Below the pieces are notes generated by a model. It was not told the origin of the DNA. It saw only the letters and a program-made list of their open reading frames with translations, and did not search any database. A program made the position numbers and the translations under genes. A stretch of 64,000 nucleotides of DNA from Paenibacillus sp. FSL M7-0420 (GTDB lineage: Bacteria; Bacillota; Bacilli; Paenibacillales; Paenibacillaceae). The stretch covers positions 2,232,001-2,296,000 of the forward strand of contig NZ_JBBOCJ010000001.1 in assembly GCF_038002345.1 (NCBI RefSeq), given 5' to 3'. This document shows, one piece after another, positions 17,537 through 25,598 of this stretch (its first letter is position 1; every line of letters begins with the position of its first letter).

Positions 17537-18787
17537 ATGAAGCATTTGGCCAAAATAGTATTATGCGCAGCGATCTCACTCGGCAGCCTCTCGGCACTTC
17601 CGGCAAGCGCGGTCCATGCGGCACCTGCGGGTGTCAGTATCATGCTGGACGGATATCCGCTGCCGTTCCCGGTGGAGCCGGTGATGATGAACGGAACGAC
17701 CATGGTGCCCTTCCGCGCCATCTCTGAAGCCTTGGGAATTCAGGTGGAATGGAATCAGAAGGCCCGCAAAATCACGGCCACCCGGAAGGACGCAGCTGGC
17801 ACCGCTCCAACCGTAGTGGTCCTGACCCTCGGCAGCAAAAATGCCGTCGTGAACGGGACGGTAGTGAAGCTTGCGGCAGCGCCGCAGGATATCCGCGGAA
17901 CGACGATGCTGCCGCTCAAATTCTTCAGCCAGCAGTTCGGGGCGGCTGCCTCCTGGGATCAGGCGTCCAAGACCGTATCCATTACCTCCCCGAAACGGGA
18001 CATGTACACCTTGGGCTTCTACGCACAGAAGGCCTACAGTGAGGTCTCGCTTATTCCAAGCTTCGATGCGGTTGCTTTTGGCTGGGCGCGGATTGACAAG
18101 GACGGCCAGTTCACCACCACCGGCAAGGATTTCTGGTGGCCGGAGGCGGCAGGCGAGGTTACGCCGGAATCGATTGTGCAGAATGCGGCGGCGGGAGGGA
18201 CCTCTCCCTACCTGATGGTCTATTCCAGTGACTCGTCACTGGAGCTGAGCAAGAATTTGGAGGACCCGCAGCTCCAGCAGCAGACGATCGCCAGTATTGT
18301 TGATTTGGCCTCGCAGAAGGGCTTCAAGGGCATCGGACTGGATCTGGAAGGACTGGGACTGACGGGGGATAAGACGCTGGTGCAGAGCCAATATAACGCT
18401 TTTGTCCAAAAGCTCTCCACAGCCGCCCGCGCTGCCAGCCTCAAGCTGACCGTCATTCTGCATCCGCTGAACAGCTCCTACAAGGGGTATGATTACAAGA
18501 CGCTGGGGACACTTGCAGATGATCTGGTCATTATGGCTTACGCCTATGAAGGAGAGACCGGGCCGGAGCCGATGAATAAGGTCGATGAGAGCATCCGGCT
18601 GGCGCTTGATCAGGTCAGCAAGGAGAAGCTGATTCTCGGGATATCGGTCTACAGTGAGAACGAAGCCTCCGTCAATGCCAAGATCGGCCTGGCTAAGCGG
18701 TACGGCCTGAAGGGGATTGCGATCTGGCGTCTGGGGATCATCGGCCAGCCGGTGCTGAACCGGATGGGAGAAGCTATCGAGCTGTAG
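17537..18787 (+). CDS. secreted GH18-like protein with copper-amine-oxidase-N stalk domain
   Basis: 416 residues. A signal peptide (about 1-28, ending AVHAA) precedes a stalk domain of the Cu-amine oxidase N-terminal type, in two halves with MVPFRAISEALG and MLPLKFFSQQFG motifs (about 32-155). The rest (about 160-416) resembles glycoside hydrolase family 18 as found in YdhD/YaaH-type spore and wall enzymes: a GIGLDLEGLG strand corresponds to the DxxDxDxE active-site motif, although the first Asp is Gly here, and VIMAYAYEG and GIAIWRLG match later strands. The retained Asp-Leu-Glu keeps the predicted acid residue. Inference: a wall-associated hydrolase or lectin-like binder. RBS AGGATGGGG lies 12 bp upstream and a terminator follows. 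Confidence 0.82.
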   Translation: MKHLAKIVLCAAISLGSLSALPASAVHAAPAGVSIMLDGYPLPFPVEPVMMNGTTMVPFRAISEALGIQVEWNQKARKITATRKDAAGTAPTVVVLTLGSKNAVVNGTVVKLAAAPQDIRGTTMLPLKFFSQQFGAAASWDQASKTVSITSPKRDMYTLGFYAQKAYSEVSLIPSFDAVAFGWARIDKDGQFTTTGKDFWWPEAAGEVTPESIVQNAAAGGTSPYLMVYSSDSSLELSKNLEDPQLQQQTIASIVDLASQKGFKGIGLDLEGLGLTGDKTLVQSQYNAFVQKLSTAARAASLKLTVILHPLNSSYKGYDYKTLGTLADDLVIMAYAYEGETGPEPMNKVDESIRLALDQVSKEKLILGISVYSENEASVNAKIGLAKRYGLKGIAIWRLGIIGQPVLNRMGEAIEL

Positions 18788-18809
18788 CAGGATATCTATT
18801 ATAATGAAG

Positions 18810-18850
18810 ACTGCCGTATGGTGAGCCTATAACCGTGCGGCAGTTTTTTT
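18810..18850 (+). terminator. intrinsic terminator
   Basis: Stem ACTGCCG (18810-18816) / CGGCAGT (18838-18844) followed by a run of seven T. Confidence 0.85.
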
Positions 18851-18890
18851 GCACATATTAAATGTCACATTAACCTCGCGGGCTAACCTG

Positions 18891-18896
18891 TATAAT
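18891..18896 (+). promoter_or_regulatory. candidate -10 box before the radical SAM gene
   Basis: A perfect TATAAT lies 54 bp before the ATG. The best upstream -35 candidate (TTAACC, 18870) is at a short 15-bp spacing, so only the -10 is well supported. Confidence 0.4.
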
Positions 18897-18949
18897 TCTA
18901 TAGTTAACTTTATTGCGAATGTACGCACATTGAAGGAGGACTATAGATT

Positions 18950-19903
18950 ATGAGTACGAAATATAAAGCGCTGGAACTGGATAAGCCGATGACTTACGAG
19001 CTGGAAGGGCTGGAAGTCGGCGTGACCTCGAACTGCAATTTCCGCTGTGATTACTGCTGCGCTTATAATAGAAATGACGGCCAGACCCTTGACGGCAAGG
19101 AGGTTATCCGCATTCTGGAGGAGCTGCCTAATCTTAAGCGGGTGCGTCTGTCCGGCGGAGAGGTTACACTGAAGTTTCAGGATTGTGTGGAGATTGTGGC
19201 ATACTGCTCTTCGCGCGGCATTCAGACCCAGCTGAACTCGAACGGCAGCCTGCTGAATGAGCAGCGGATCGGGCAGCTGGTGGACGCAGGTCTGACGACG
19301 ATTCATATTTCTTTTAATTTCACCACGGCTGAAGGCTTCTCGCGTTATTATAATATTCATCCGAGTGTCTATCACAAGATCAGAGAGAACATCACCATGT
19401 TCGCCAAGACCAATGTCAATGTGGTGCTGGAGACCCTGCTGTTCAATGAAACACAGGATCATATGCAGGAGATCAGCGAGCATGTCTATTCGATGGGCGT
19501 AAGAACGCATGAAATCCAGAACAGTATTATCATGGGACATACCGGCTGGAAGGCGATTGCCGCCCGGGAACAGCTGAAGAATGCCGTCAATGAGCTGATT
19601 GCGCGGAAGCCGGAGGATACGACGCTCTACTTCACCTGTATGGACCGTTTCATGGAGGCGATGGGCTTCCAGGAGCAGCCGGGCGTCTATTTCCCGCATT
19701 GCATTGAAGGCATGAAGCAGCTTCATCTGCACGGCAACGGCGACATTCTGATCTCCGAGCTGTGCCACCCGGTCATTATCGGCAATATCTATAACGGAAC
19801 ATCACTTAAGGACTTGTACAGTAATATGCCGGCACCGCTGTCGGACTATCTGGAGAAACGGCCTTGCCCGGCGCTGGACGCCTTGTTCCCGCAAGGAGTA
19901 TAG
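18950..19903 (+). CDS. radical SAM protein, MoaA/SPASM-like, substrate unknown
   Basis: 317 residues from an ATG with AAGGAGGA 8 bp upstream. Cys29, Cys33 and Cys36 form the CxxxCxxC motif that holds the 4Fe-4S cluster used for reductive cleavage of S-adenosylmethionine; the RLSGGEVTL segment is the SAM-binding GGE motif. The C-terminal third has further cysteines (CMD, HCIEG, LCHPV, PCPA) and the pattern I.GNIYNGTSLKDLY, as in SPASM or twitch regions that bind an auxiliary cluster. No precursor peptide or biosynthetic partner adjoins: the neighbours are a GH18-like gene behind a terminator and a BASS transporter 79 bp downstream. The substrate cannot be inferred. Confidence 0.82.
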   Translation: MSTKYKALELDKPMTYELEGLEVGVTSNCNFRCDYCCAYNRNDGQTLDGKEVIRILEELPNLKRVRLSGGEVTLKFQDCVEIVAYCSSRGIQTQLNSNGSLLNEQRIGQLVDAGLTTIHISFNFTTAEGFSRYYNIHPSVYHKIRENITMFAKTNVNVVLETLLFNETQDHMQEISEHVYSMGVRTHEIQNSIIMGHTGWKAIAAREQLKNAVNELIARKPEDTTLYFTCMDRFMEAMGFQEQPGVYFPHCIEGMKQLHLHGNGDILISELCHPVIIGNIYNGTSLKDLYSNMPAPLSDYLEKRPCPALDALFPQGV

Positions 19904-19982
19904 CTCCCTTACCGGACCTTGCAGCAGAGACAGTCAGTGCAGCAGAGTATAATGGCATAGTTCACATAGGGGGATGAAATAC

Positions 19983-21017
19983 ATGCTTGGTGCAGTAAGA
20001 CGCGGATTAGTATCTTCCAATACGGTGCTGGAGCGGATCATGCCGCTGCTAACACCCGCAGCCATCGTAGTTGGCGTGGTCAATGAGGCGTCCCTGCTTC
20101 CGTTAACGTGGCTGGTGCCCTGGATTTTTGCGGGTATGACGCTGATCGGCAGTCTGAAATCCAATTTCCGGGATCTGCTTGCCGTGCTGGTCAAGCCGCA
20201 GAAGCTGATTCTTCTGCTGGTGATCCTGCATGTGGTAATGCCGCTGATCGGCTGGCTGGCCGCGATGCTGTTTTTCCCGGGCGATCCTTATACGGTTACA
20301 GGGTATGTGCTGCTGTTTGCGATTCCAACCGGGGTGGTCAGTGTAGTCTGGGTATCCATGCATGGCGGGAATATTGCGCTTACGCTGGCCCTGATTCTGA
20401 TCGATACGTTGTTATCGCCGTTGATTGTACCCGCTACCCTATATGTGCTGATGGGCGCAAGCGTCCAGATGGATGCCGGTGAGATGATGCGGGGTCTGCT
20501 CTGGATGGTGGTGCTGCCCTCCGTAGCGGGAATGCTGCTGAATCAATTCAGCAAAGGCAAGATCAGCACGGTCTGCGGCCCGCCGCTGGCCCCGTTTGTC
20601 AAGGTGGGCTTGTTCACCGTGGTCTCGATCAATGGGGCCAGCATTGCCCGGTATCTGAAGCATCCGGACGGCAAGCTCGTGCTGATTATCGCGGTGACCT
20701 TCGTTACGGTTGCCCTCGGCTACGTTATTGGAGCATTCGTCTCGCGCCGCCTGCACTATGATCATGAGAGCTCTGTGGCCGTACAGTTCAATTCCGGTAT
20801 GCGTAATCTCAGTGCAGGTGCAGTGTTGGCTGTGCGCTATTTCCCGCCCGCCGTAGCGCTGCCCGTGATCTCCGGTATGCTGTTCCAGCAGATTCTGGCT
20901 GCCTGCTCCGGCATGTTCATCCGCAGCAGGGTGAGACGGCGGCAGCAGACTGAGCTGCTGGCCGACCGGCTGGCAGCCCCAGCTTCATCTGACATTCGCA
21001 GCACGCTTACTAAATAG
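19983..21017 (+). CDS. bile acid:sodium symporter (BASS) family membrane transporter
   Basis: I choose ATG 19983 because TAGGGGG ends about 9 bp upstream; the ATG at 19974 overlaps that RBS. The product (344 residues) is strongly hydrophobic, with eight to ten membrane segments, and has the family look of BASS/arsenical-resistance-3 type secondary transporters: an LPLTWLVPWIFAGMTL opening, IPTGVVSVVW in the middle, and FNSGMRNLSAGAV near residue 265. In this superfamily organic anions are usually co-transported with sodium. Bacterial members have diverse substrates, so the ligand is open. It could be co-transcribed with the radical SAM gene, since no terminator separates them. Confidence 0.82.
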   Translation: MLGAVRRGLVSSNTVLERIMPLLTPAAIVVGVVNEASLLPLTWLVPWIFAGMTLIGSLKSNFRDLLAVLVKPQKLILLLVILHVVMPLIGWLAAMLFFPGDPYTVTGYVLLFAIPTGVVSVVWVSMHGGNIALTLALILIDTLLSPLIVPATLYVLMGASVQMDAGEMMRGLLWMVVLPSVAGMLLNQFSKGKISTVCGPPLAPFVKVGLFTVVSINGASIARYLKHPDGKLVLIIAVTFVTVALGYVIGAFVSRRLHYDHESSVAVQFNSGMRNLSAGAVLAVRYFPPAVALPVISGMLFQQILAACSGMFIRSRVRRRQQTELLADRLAAPASSDIRSTLTK

Positions 21018-21043
21018 AACCTGTCTGTGTATCTGTGTATATG

Positions 21044-21098
21044 AACCCGCTTTTTCTGTTGATGCCGTAGTCTGCGGCGGCAGGGAAGAGCGGGTTTT
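21044..21098 (+). terminator. probable terminator after the BASS gene
   Basis: Long imperfect stem: AACCCGCTTTTTCTG (21044) pairs with CAGGGAAGAGCGGGTT (21081-21096) with G-T pairs, and a short T-run follows. The rest of the gap to 21283 is AT-rich and holds no recognisable gene. Confidence 0.6.
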
Positions 21099-21282
21099 GC
21101 AGTGTTTGGAATGAAATGTATATTTCATACTACCATTCGACAAAAAACGATAATATTTCTGAAAATTCTACATGGAATATTCATTATTTTCGAGGAAAAT
21201 CCGATAATTATTGTAATAAAGTTAGCATTTTGGCTGATTAGAAGCGAGTGGATAAGAAAAGGGCGGAAGGAAGTAGAAAATC

Positions 21283-23316
21283 ATGAAGATTCGTATGAAG
21301 CTATCGGTTATGATGATTGTCGTCACACTTATTTCTACAGCATTAATGGGGATTTTTACGTATACCAAATCCACAGGCACCATCATGAATCTGACCGAAT
21401 CTTCCATGGAACAGGTGGGCACCAATAAAGCGCAGACCATTGCCGCCATGATTGATAAAGAGAAGCGGAGTATACAGCTGGTTGCCGGGGACAGCGAGAT
21501 TGTGCAGCTGTTGACGCAGGCTGGTAATAACGGATGGAGCGGCGGGAATCCCCTGCAGAATCAAGTGAATGTGAAGCTTCAGAGGCTGGTGAAGGATGCA
21601 GGCAACCTGGAGCATATGTTCGTGGTTGATCTGAAGGGAACGGCGGTGGCGGATAGCGATACCAAGCTGGTCGGCGCCAACTTCAGCGATAGAAATTATA
21701 CGAAGAATGTTTTGAAGACCGGGATGCCTGTAATCAGCGAGACGCTGAAGTCCAAGTCAACAGGGGCATATATTGTGGCTTTTGTCCATCCGGTGACAAG
21801 CGGGGAGAAGATGATCGGGTTCGTCGCTTCGGCAGTCCGGGCGGACAGTCTGGTGACCTATCTGGCCGATGCCAAGGTGGCGGGTGCACCTTCCTCTTAT
21901 GCCTACCTGGTGGATGAAACGGGGAATACGCTGTACCACCCCGACGAGAAGAAGATAGGTTCACTGGTGGAGAACGAATCCATCAAAGCCGTGGTCGAGC
22001 AGGTGAAGGCGGGGCAGACGGTACCGGACGGGAATGTCGAATACACTTTCAACGGGGCCAAGAAAAAAGCGGCCTTCACCGTGCTCCCCGAGACGAAGTG
22101 GACTCTGGTGCTGACCGGAGATGTGGACGAGGTGCTGCAGCCGGTGAGCGAAATGACGAACTTCATTCTGCTGCTGGGCCTGGGAAGCCTGCTGCTCACA
22201 CTGCTGATCGGGACTACGGTGGCAACCCGGATCTCCTCGCCAATCATCAAGCTCACGGAGCTGGTGAACCGCACGGCAGAGCTGGACCTCAAGTATGATC
22301 ATCAATATGAATATTTGACTAAAAATAAAGACGAGACAGGAACCATTGCCAAGGCTATGTTCCGTACCCGCGCGGCGCTGCGTGAGATGGCGGGCAGTCT
22401 GATTGCGATCTCCTCCAAGGTGCTGGACAATGCCGAGACGCTGGAGAAGCTGTCGAACGAGGTTAGAGAGAATGCGCATGATAATTCAGCCACGACAGAG
22501 GAGCTGTCCGCTGGGATGGAGGAGACGGCGGCTTCTACCGAGGAGATGACGGCGGCTATTCACGAGACCCTGAGCAATGTCAGAATGATCAGTGCTAAGG
22601 TAAAAGAAGGCGCGGATGTATCAGGCCTGATTACGCAGCGGGCCCTGGAGCTTCAGCATGATGCAGTGACATCCACAGAGAATGCGAAGCAGATCTACAG
22701 CTCGGTCCGCAGTGAGATGCAGCAGGCTATTGAGCAATCAGGAGCGATCCACGAGATCAATATATTGGCCGATACGATCCTCTCCATTACAAGCCAGACC
22801 AACCTTCTGGCGCTGAATGCGGCGATTGAAGCCGCGCGGGCCGGCGAGGCGGGCCGGGGCTTCGCCGTAGTGGCCGGGGAGATCCGCAAGCTCGCGGAGA
22901 AGTCCTCCGAGACGGCGTCAGGCATTCAAGAGGTGGTCAAAAATGTCTATGCCTCCGTGGAGCAGATGACCCGGCATTCCGAGGCCGTACTGAGCTTCAT
23001 CGACCGCAATGTGCTGGGCGATTATGAGCGCCTGACCGAGGTCAGCCAGCAGTATAATGAGGATGCTTCCACGATTAACGGGCTGATGAACCAGTTCGAG
23101 GAAGCGGCCGATCATCTGAACGAGACCGTCTCCAGCATCGCCATCGCCGTCAATGAAGTAGCAGCTACCGTGAACGAGGGGGCCATCGGGGTGCAGGATA
23201 TCGCCGAGAAGACGGCGGACATTGTGGAGAAGACCTTCCATGAAGCCACAATGGCTGACGAGAATACGCAGAGCGCTAAGGAAATGCAGCAGCTGGTTGA
23301 GAAATTCAAAATCTGA
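21283..23316 (+). CDS. methyl-accepting chemotaxis protein with extracellular Cache-type sensor
   Basis: 677 residues. Membrane segments at about 7-29 and 290-315 bracket an extracellular domain of about 260 residues of the dCache type ([18 protein letters not shown] and [20 protein letters not shown] motifs), which usually binds amino acids or other small ligands. A HAMP domain follows (about 310-365), then a methyl-accepting signalling coiled coil. The highly conserved hairpin tip is present near 505-545 ([20 protein letters not shown]). The protein should pass ligand signals to CheA/CheW at the cell pole. RBS GGAAGGAAG is 9 bp upstream. It is a single gene closed by terminators. Confidence 0.93.
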   Translation: MKIRMKLSVMMIVVTLISTALMGIFTYTKSTGTIMNLTESSMEQVGTNKAQTIAAMIDKEKRSIQLVAGDSEIVQLLTQAGNNGWSGGNPLQNQVNVKLQRLVKDAGNLEHMFVVDLKGTAVADSDTKLVGANFSDRNYTKNVLKTGMPVISETLKSKSTGAYIVAFVHPVTSGEKMIGFVASAVRADSLVTYLADAKVAGAPSSYAYLVDETGNTLYHPDEKKIGSLVENESIKAVVEQVKAGQTVPDGNVEYTFNGAKKKAAFTVLPETKWTLVLTGDVDEVLQPVSEMTNFILLLGLGSLLLTLLIGTTVATRISSPIIKLTELVNRTAELDLKYDHQYEYLTKNKDETGTIAKAMFRTRAALREMAGSLIAISSKVLDNAETLEKLSNEVRENAHDNSATTEELSAGMEETAASTEEMTAAIHETLSNVRMISAKVKEGADVSGLITQRALELQHDAVTSTENAKQIYSSVRSEMQQAIEQSGAIHEINILADTILSITSQTNLLALNAAIEAARAGEAGRGFAVVAGEIRKLAEKSSETASGIQEVVKNVYASVEQMTRHSEAVLSFIDRNVLGDYERLTEVSQQYNEDASTINGLMNQFEEAADHLNETVSSIAIAVNEVAATVNEGAIGVQDIAEKTADIVEKTFHEATMADENTQSAKEMQQLVEKFKI

Positions 23317-23365
23317 GCGGGTTTCAGCAGATCTTTACCTGGGCTTCATCTGTTTTTAAGCTTGA

Positions 23366-23390
23366 GGGGGTATAGTACTCACATACCCCC
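23366..23390 (+). terminator. hairpin after the chemoreceptor gene
   Basis: GGGGGTAT (23366-23373) pairs with ATACCCCC (23383-23390) around a 9-nt loop. The following sequence is A/T-rich but has no clean T-run; it is probably auxiliary to the next terminator. Confidence 0.5.
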
Positions 23391-23406
23391 CTTTAATATA
23401 ACTTTT

Positions 23407-23440
23407 GACCCCGCCGGACGCTGGCGGGGTCCTTTTTTTT
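23407..23440 (+). terminator. intrinsic terminator
   Basis: GACCCCGCC (23407-23415) pairs with GGCGGGGTC (23423-23431), followed by CTTTTTTTT. Confidence 0.92.
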
Positions 23441-23452
23441 GTGTATTGATAT

Positions 23453-23482
23453 TTGCGCTGAAGCCGGGGTTTCCGGTATGCT
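23453..23482 (+). promoter_or_regulatory. candidate promoter for the structured leader and CD3324-family gene
   Basis: TTGCGC (23453-23458) and TATGCT (23477-23482) at 18-bp spacing, directly after a terminator and 35 bp before the small leader ORF. Confidence 0.4.
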
Positions 23483-23516
23483 ATATGTAAGTATAATACT
23501 GGAAGGAGGACACTTC

Positions 23517-23606
23517 ATGAGCAGATTAATGCTCAGCTCTGCGCAGAGTCTACGGACCCACACACAGCGGTTAATGTGCAGAGCGGACAGCTATACTCCG
23601 CTGTAA
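23517..23606 (+). CDS. possible 29-residue leader ORF
   Basis: ATG 23517 has a very strong RBS (GGAAGGAGGA, 7 bp upstream) and reads 29 codons to TAA at 23604. The peptide (MSRLMLSSAQSLRTHTQRLM, then CRADSYTPL) matches no family I know. It overlaps a set of hairpins, so it may be a regulatory leader peptide rather than a functional protein. The downstream CD3324-family gene starts 88 bp after its stop. Confidence 0.4.
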   Translation: MSRLMLSSAQSLRTHTQRLMCRADSYTPL

Positions 23607-23650
23607 TAATGTAATGCTTCACCTGTGAACGTCAGTCCGATAGACTCTGC
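23518..23650 (+). promoter_or_regulatory. highly structured 5' leader of the CD3324-family gene
   Basis: Several complementary blocks fall within 133 nt. There is a hairpin TGAGCA/TGCTCA (23518-23523, 23530-23535) and a palindrome CTCTGCGCAGAG (23537-23548). A long-range stem joins GCAGAGTCTACGGAC (23543-23557) to GTCCGATAGACTCTGC (23635-23650), with one bulged base. An inner stem joins ACAGCGG (23564-23570) to CCGCTGT (23598-23604). Some of these exclude each other, as in a switch. No known riboswitch consensus was recognised. Confidence 0.45.
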
Positions 23651-23693
23651 TGCCTTGATAAGTTGAAATAACTTAAGAGGAGCGGAGCGAGCA

Positions 23694-23969
23694 ATGAAAT
23701 ATGTAAATGCAGATCTGGTATTACCGCAGCAGCTGCTGCAGGAGGTTCAGAAATATATGCAGGGCGGGATGCTCTATATCCCGAAGCCCGAGGGACAGCG
23801 CAAGCGGTGGGGGGAGAATTCAGGCGGCAGATCCTATCTGAGCGCCCGAAACGAGTCCATTCGTGAGCATTATGCCAGCGGATTGAGCGTAACCGAGCTG
23901 GCGGAGCAATTCTGCCTGTCGGCCGACAGCATCAAGAAGATTGTATATGGAAGCAAGCAGAGAGGGTAG
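23694..23969 (+). CDS. CD3324-family small protein with C-terminal helix-turn-helix
   Basis: 91 residues. It begins MKYVNADLVLPQQLLQEVQK and contains MLYIPKPEGQRKRWGE, both typical of the CD3324 family found across Firmicutes. The C-terminal third (about 50-88, IREHYASGLSVTELAEQFCL then SADSIKKIVYG) reads as a Mor-like helix-turn-helix, so DNA binding is likely. Targets are unknown. RBS AAGAGGAGCGG lies 8 bp upstream. It is preceded by a structured leader with its own small ORF and promoter, which suggests control after transcription starts. Confidence 0.78.
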   Translation: MKYVNADLVLPQQLLQEVQKYMQGGMLYIPKPEGQRKRWGENSGGRSYLSARNESIREHYASGLSVTELAEQFCLSADSIKKIVYGSKQRG

Positions 23970-24039
23970 AGGGCTAAAGGCGCGTAACGTAGCCATTTCT
24001 GCTTGTGAGATTCAGCTCGAGCTGGCTCCGATTGCACTA

Positions 24040-24209
24040 TGTACACTAGATTCCTCCAAAACCTCCCGAAAAATAGCATCTGCTGCACTCTGTACAGTAG
24101 AATTTTGCGTTGGCGGCCTTTTGGAGCATATTTGCAGAAATCTAGTGTATGAAATACAGCAGAATGAGTTACTGGGCCGGTTAAAGTGAAATCTATTGTA
24201 TGAAATACA
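24040..24209. repeat. clustered palindromic repeat, four arms of one motif
   Basis: A motif like TGTACACTAGATTTC occurs twice forward (24040-24054 and, degenerate, 24091-24106) and twice inverted (24137-24149 and 24188-24200). The two inverted copies extend into a 22-bp direct repeat ending TGTATGAAATACA. The gap 23970-24322 otherwise holds no gene; the frame that crosses it has no RBS and no recognisable protein features. It looks like a dispersed intergenic element. Confidence 0.5.
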
Positions 24210-24322
24210 ATCGCAGCGTTCTTACAGAAGCGTCCGCAAACAAGCGTTCACTCACCAGTCTTCATTCACAAGCGCCCGCGCCTGGCACTCAAGCTGATCC
24301 TCAACCTAATCCACCCTAAATA

Positions 24323-24375
24323 GAGGCTGTTCCAAGAAGTCGCGTCTTGACTCTTGGAGCAGCCTCTTTGTTTTG
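24323..24375 (+). terminator. intrinsic terminator
   Basis: A 15-bp stem with one G-T pair (24323-24337 with 24352-24366) is followed by TTTGTTTTG. It probably ends transcription from the CD3324-family gene. Confidence 0.85.
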
Positions 24376-24469
24376 TGCAAAAGTCAGGTTATACCTGTCT
24401 ATTATCTATGTCCGCCGCCACCGCCAACCCTATAATGAATGCAGACATCCATATGAGGGAGGCAGGAAG

Positions 24470-25456
24470 ATGAAACTAGAAACAGCAGCAAGGGATATAG
24501 TACTGCGGGCGCTCAAGGCGTACGAATTAGATTGGACGAAGATTGAATATATTGGACAATCCGATAGCGTCACCTTCAAGATAGAGACGGAAACAGCGGG
24601 CAAGCTGCTGCTGCGGATTCATGGCGAACGGTGCAGCCGGGCAGAAATTCTGTCGGAGCTGGAATGGCTCAGGCATCTCAGCGGGGCAGCGGAGCTGGTT
24701 GTCCCTGTGGGGCTGCCCGATTCAAGCGGCAGTTATATCCTGGAGACTTGCGGTGAAGCTGGCGGTGGAGAGCAGCTTAACTATGTTACCCTGATGCGCT
24801 GGGTGGAAGGGGAGCATGCAGAGTCTAGTCTGCCGGATGAGCAGCTATACGCTGTAGGCGTTATGCTGGCCGGGATGCATGAAGCGGGCGAACAGTTTGT
24901 ACCCTCAGCAGAGTTCACCCGTCCGGCTTGGGGAGCGGACAGCTTCCGCAAGGAATGGGACAAGCTGGAGAAGTATCATACGGCTATGGTGTCACAAGCT
25001 TCATGGGCGCTCTATCAGGCGGCTGCTATAAGAATCCTTGGTGAACTCGATGCTATGACGCCGGACCCCGGCAGCTATGGCCTGATCCACGGTGATTTGC
25101 ACGGCGGGAATGTGGTGTTTGCTGAGGGCCAGCCCCGGGCGATTGATTTCGGCCTCTGCGGCTACGGCTTCTACCTCCATGATCTGGCCGCTGCTCTGCT
25201 GGAGCTCTCCACGGAGCAGCGCAGGAGCCTGATTCGAGGCTATAGCAGCGTCCGTGTGCTGGAGCCGGATTATGAACGGAAGCTGGAATGCTTCTTTGTC
25301 AAAATCATGATCGGGAACTACAGCCACCACATCTCAAATCCGGACGAACTCCCCGGCTTGCGGGAAGAGCAGCCGTATGCTTTAGCCTATCTTAAAGAGT
25401 ACTTGGCAGGCTCCCGTTTTTTGTTCAAGAGAATTGAACCTGCCCAAGTAGGATGA
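24470..25456 (+). CDS. aminoglycoside phosphotransferase (APH)-family small-molecule kinase
   Basis: 328 residues from ATG 24470, preceded by GAGGGAGGCAGG; a longer frame upstream overlaps a terminator and is not used. The kinase-like fold is shown by LIHGDLHGGNVVF (catalytic loop HGDLHxxN with the base Asp) and AIDFGLCGYG (Mg2+-binding DFG-like Asp). The N-terminal lobe carries FKIET...KLLLRIHGE, where the ATP-binding Lys or Arg is expected. The family phosphorylates aminoglycosides, homoserine, choline and many other hydroxyl compounds. With no resistance or biosynthetic context the substrate stays open, so resistance should not be assumed. Single-gene unit. Confidence 0.82.
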   Translation: MKLETAARDIVLRALKAYELDWTKIEYIGQSDSVTFKIETETAGKLLLRIHGERCSRAEILSELEWLRHLSGAAELVVPVGLPDSSGSYILETCGEAGGGEQLNYVTLMRWVEGEHAESSLPDEQLYAVGVMLAGMHEAGEQFVPSAEFTRPAWGADSFRKEWDKLEKYHTAMVSQASWALYQAAAIRILGELDAMTPDPGSYGLIHGDLHGGNVVFAEGQPRAIDFGLCGYGFYLHDLAAALLELSTEQRRSLIRGYSSVRVLEPDYERKLECFFVKIMIGNYSHHISNPDELPGLREEQPYALAYLKEYLAGSRFLFKRIEPAQVG

Positions 25457-25598
25457 ATTGTGCAAGATGAACTGTGCAATCTGTAAATATGTCCACTGAA
25501 CCTAGCCTGAGGACATTTATTGCCCTCCCCTGCGGCGGTAACATAAAGACATCAAAGAGCAGTCAGCTTTGAATCACCGATTAAAGGGGAGTATACAG

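Noticed and set aside
23941..24189. 82-codon reading frame after the CD3324-family gene
   Set aside because: It lies over the palindromic repeat, has no RBS and shows no protein-like features.
24470..25456. Aminoglycoside resistance gene
   Set aside because: Only general APH-fold motifs are visible; the family covers many substrates and the context gives no sign of resistance.
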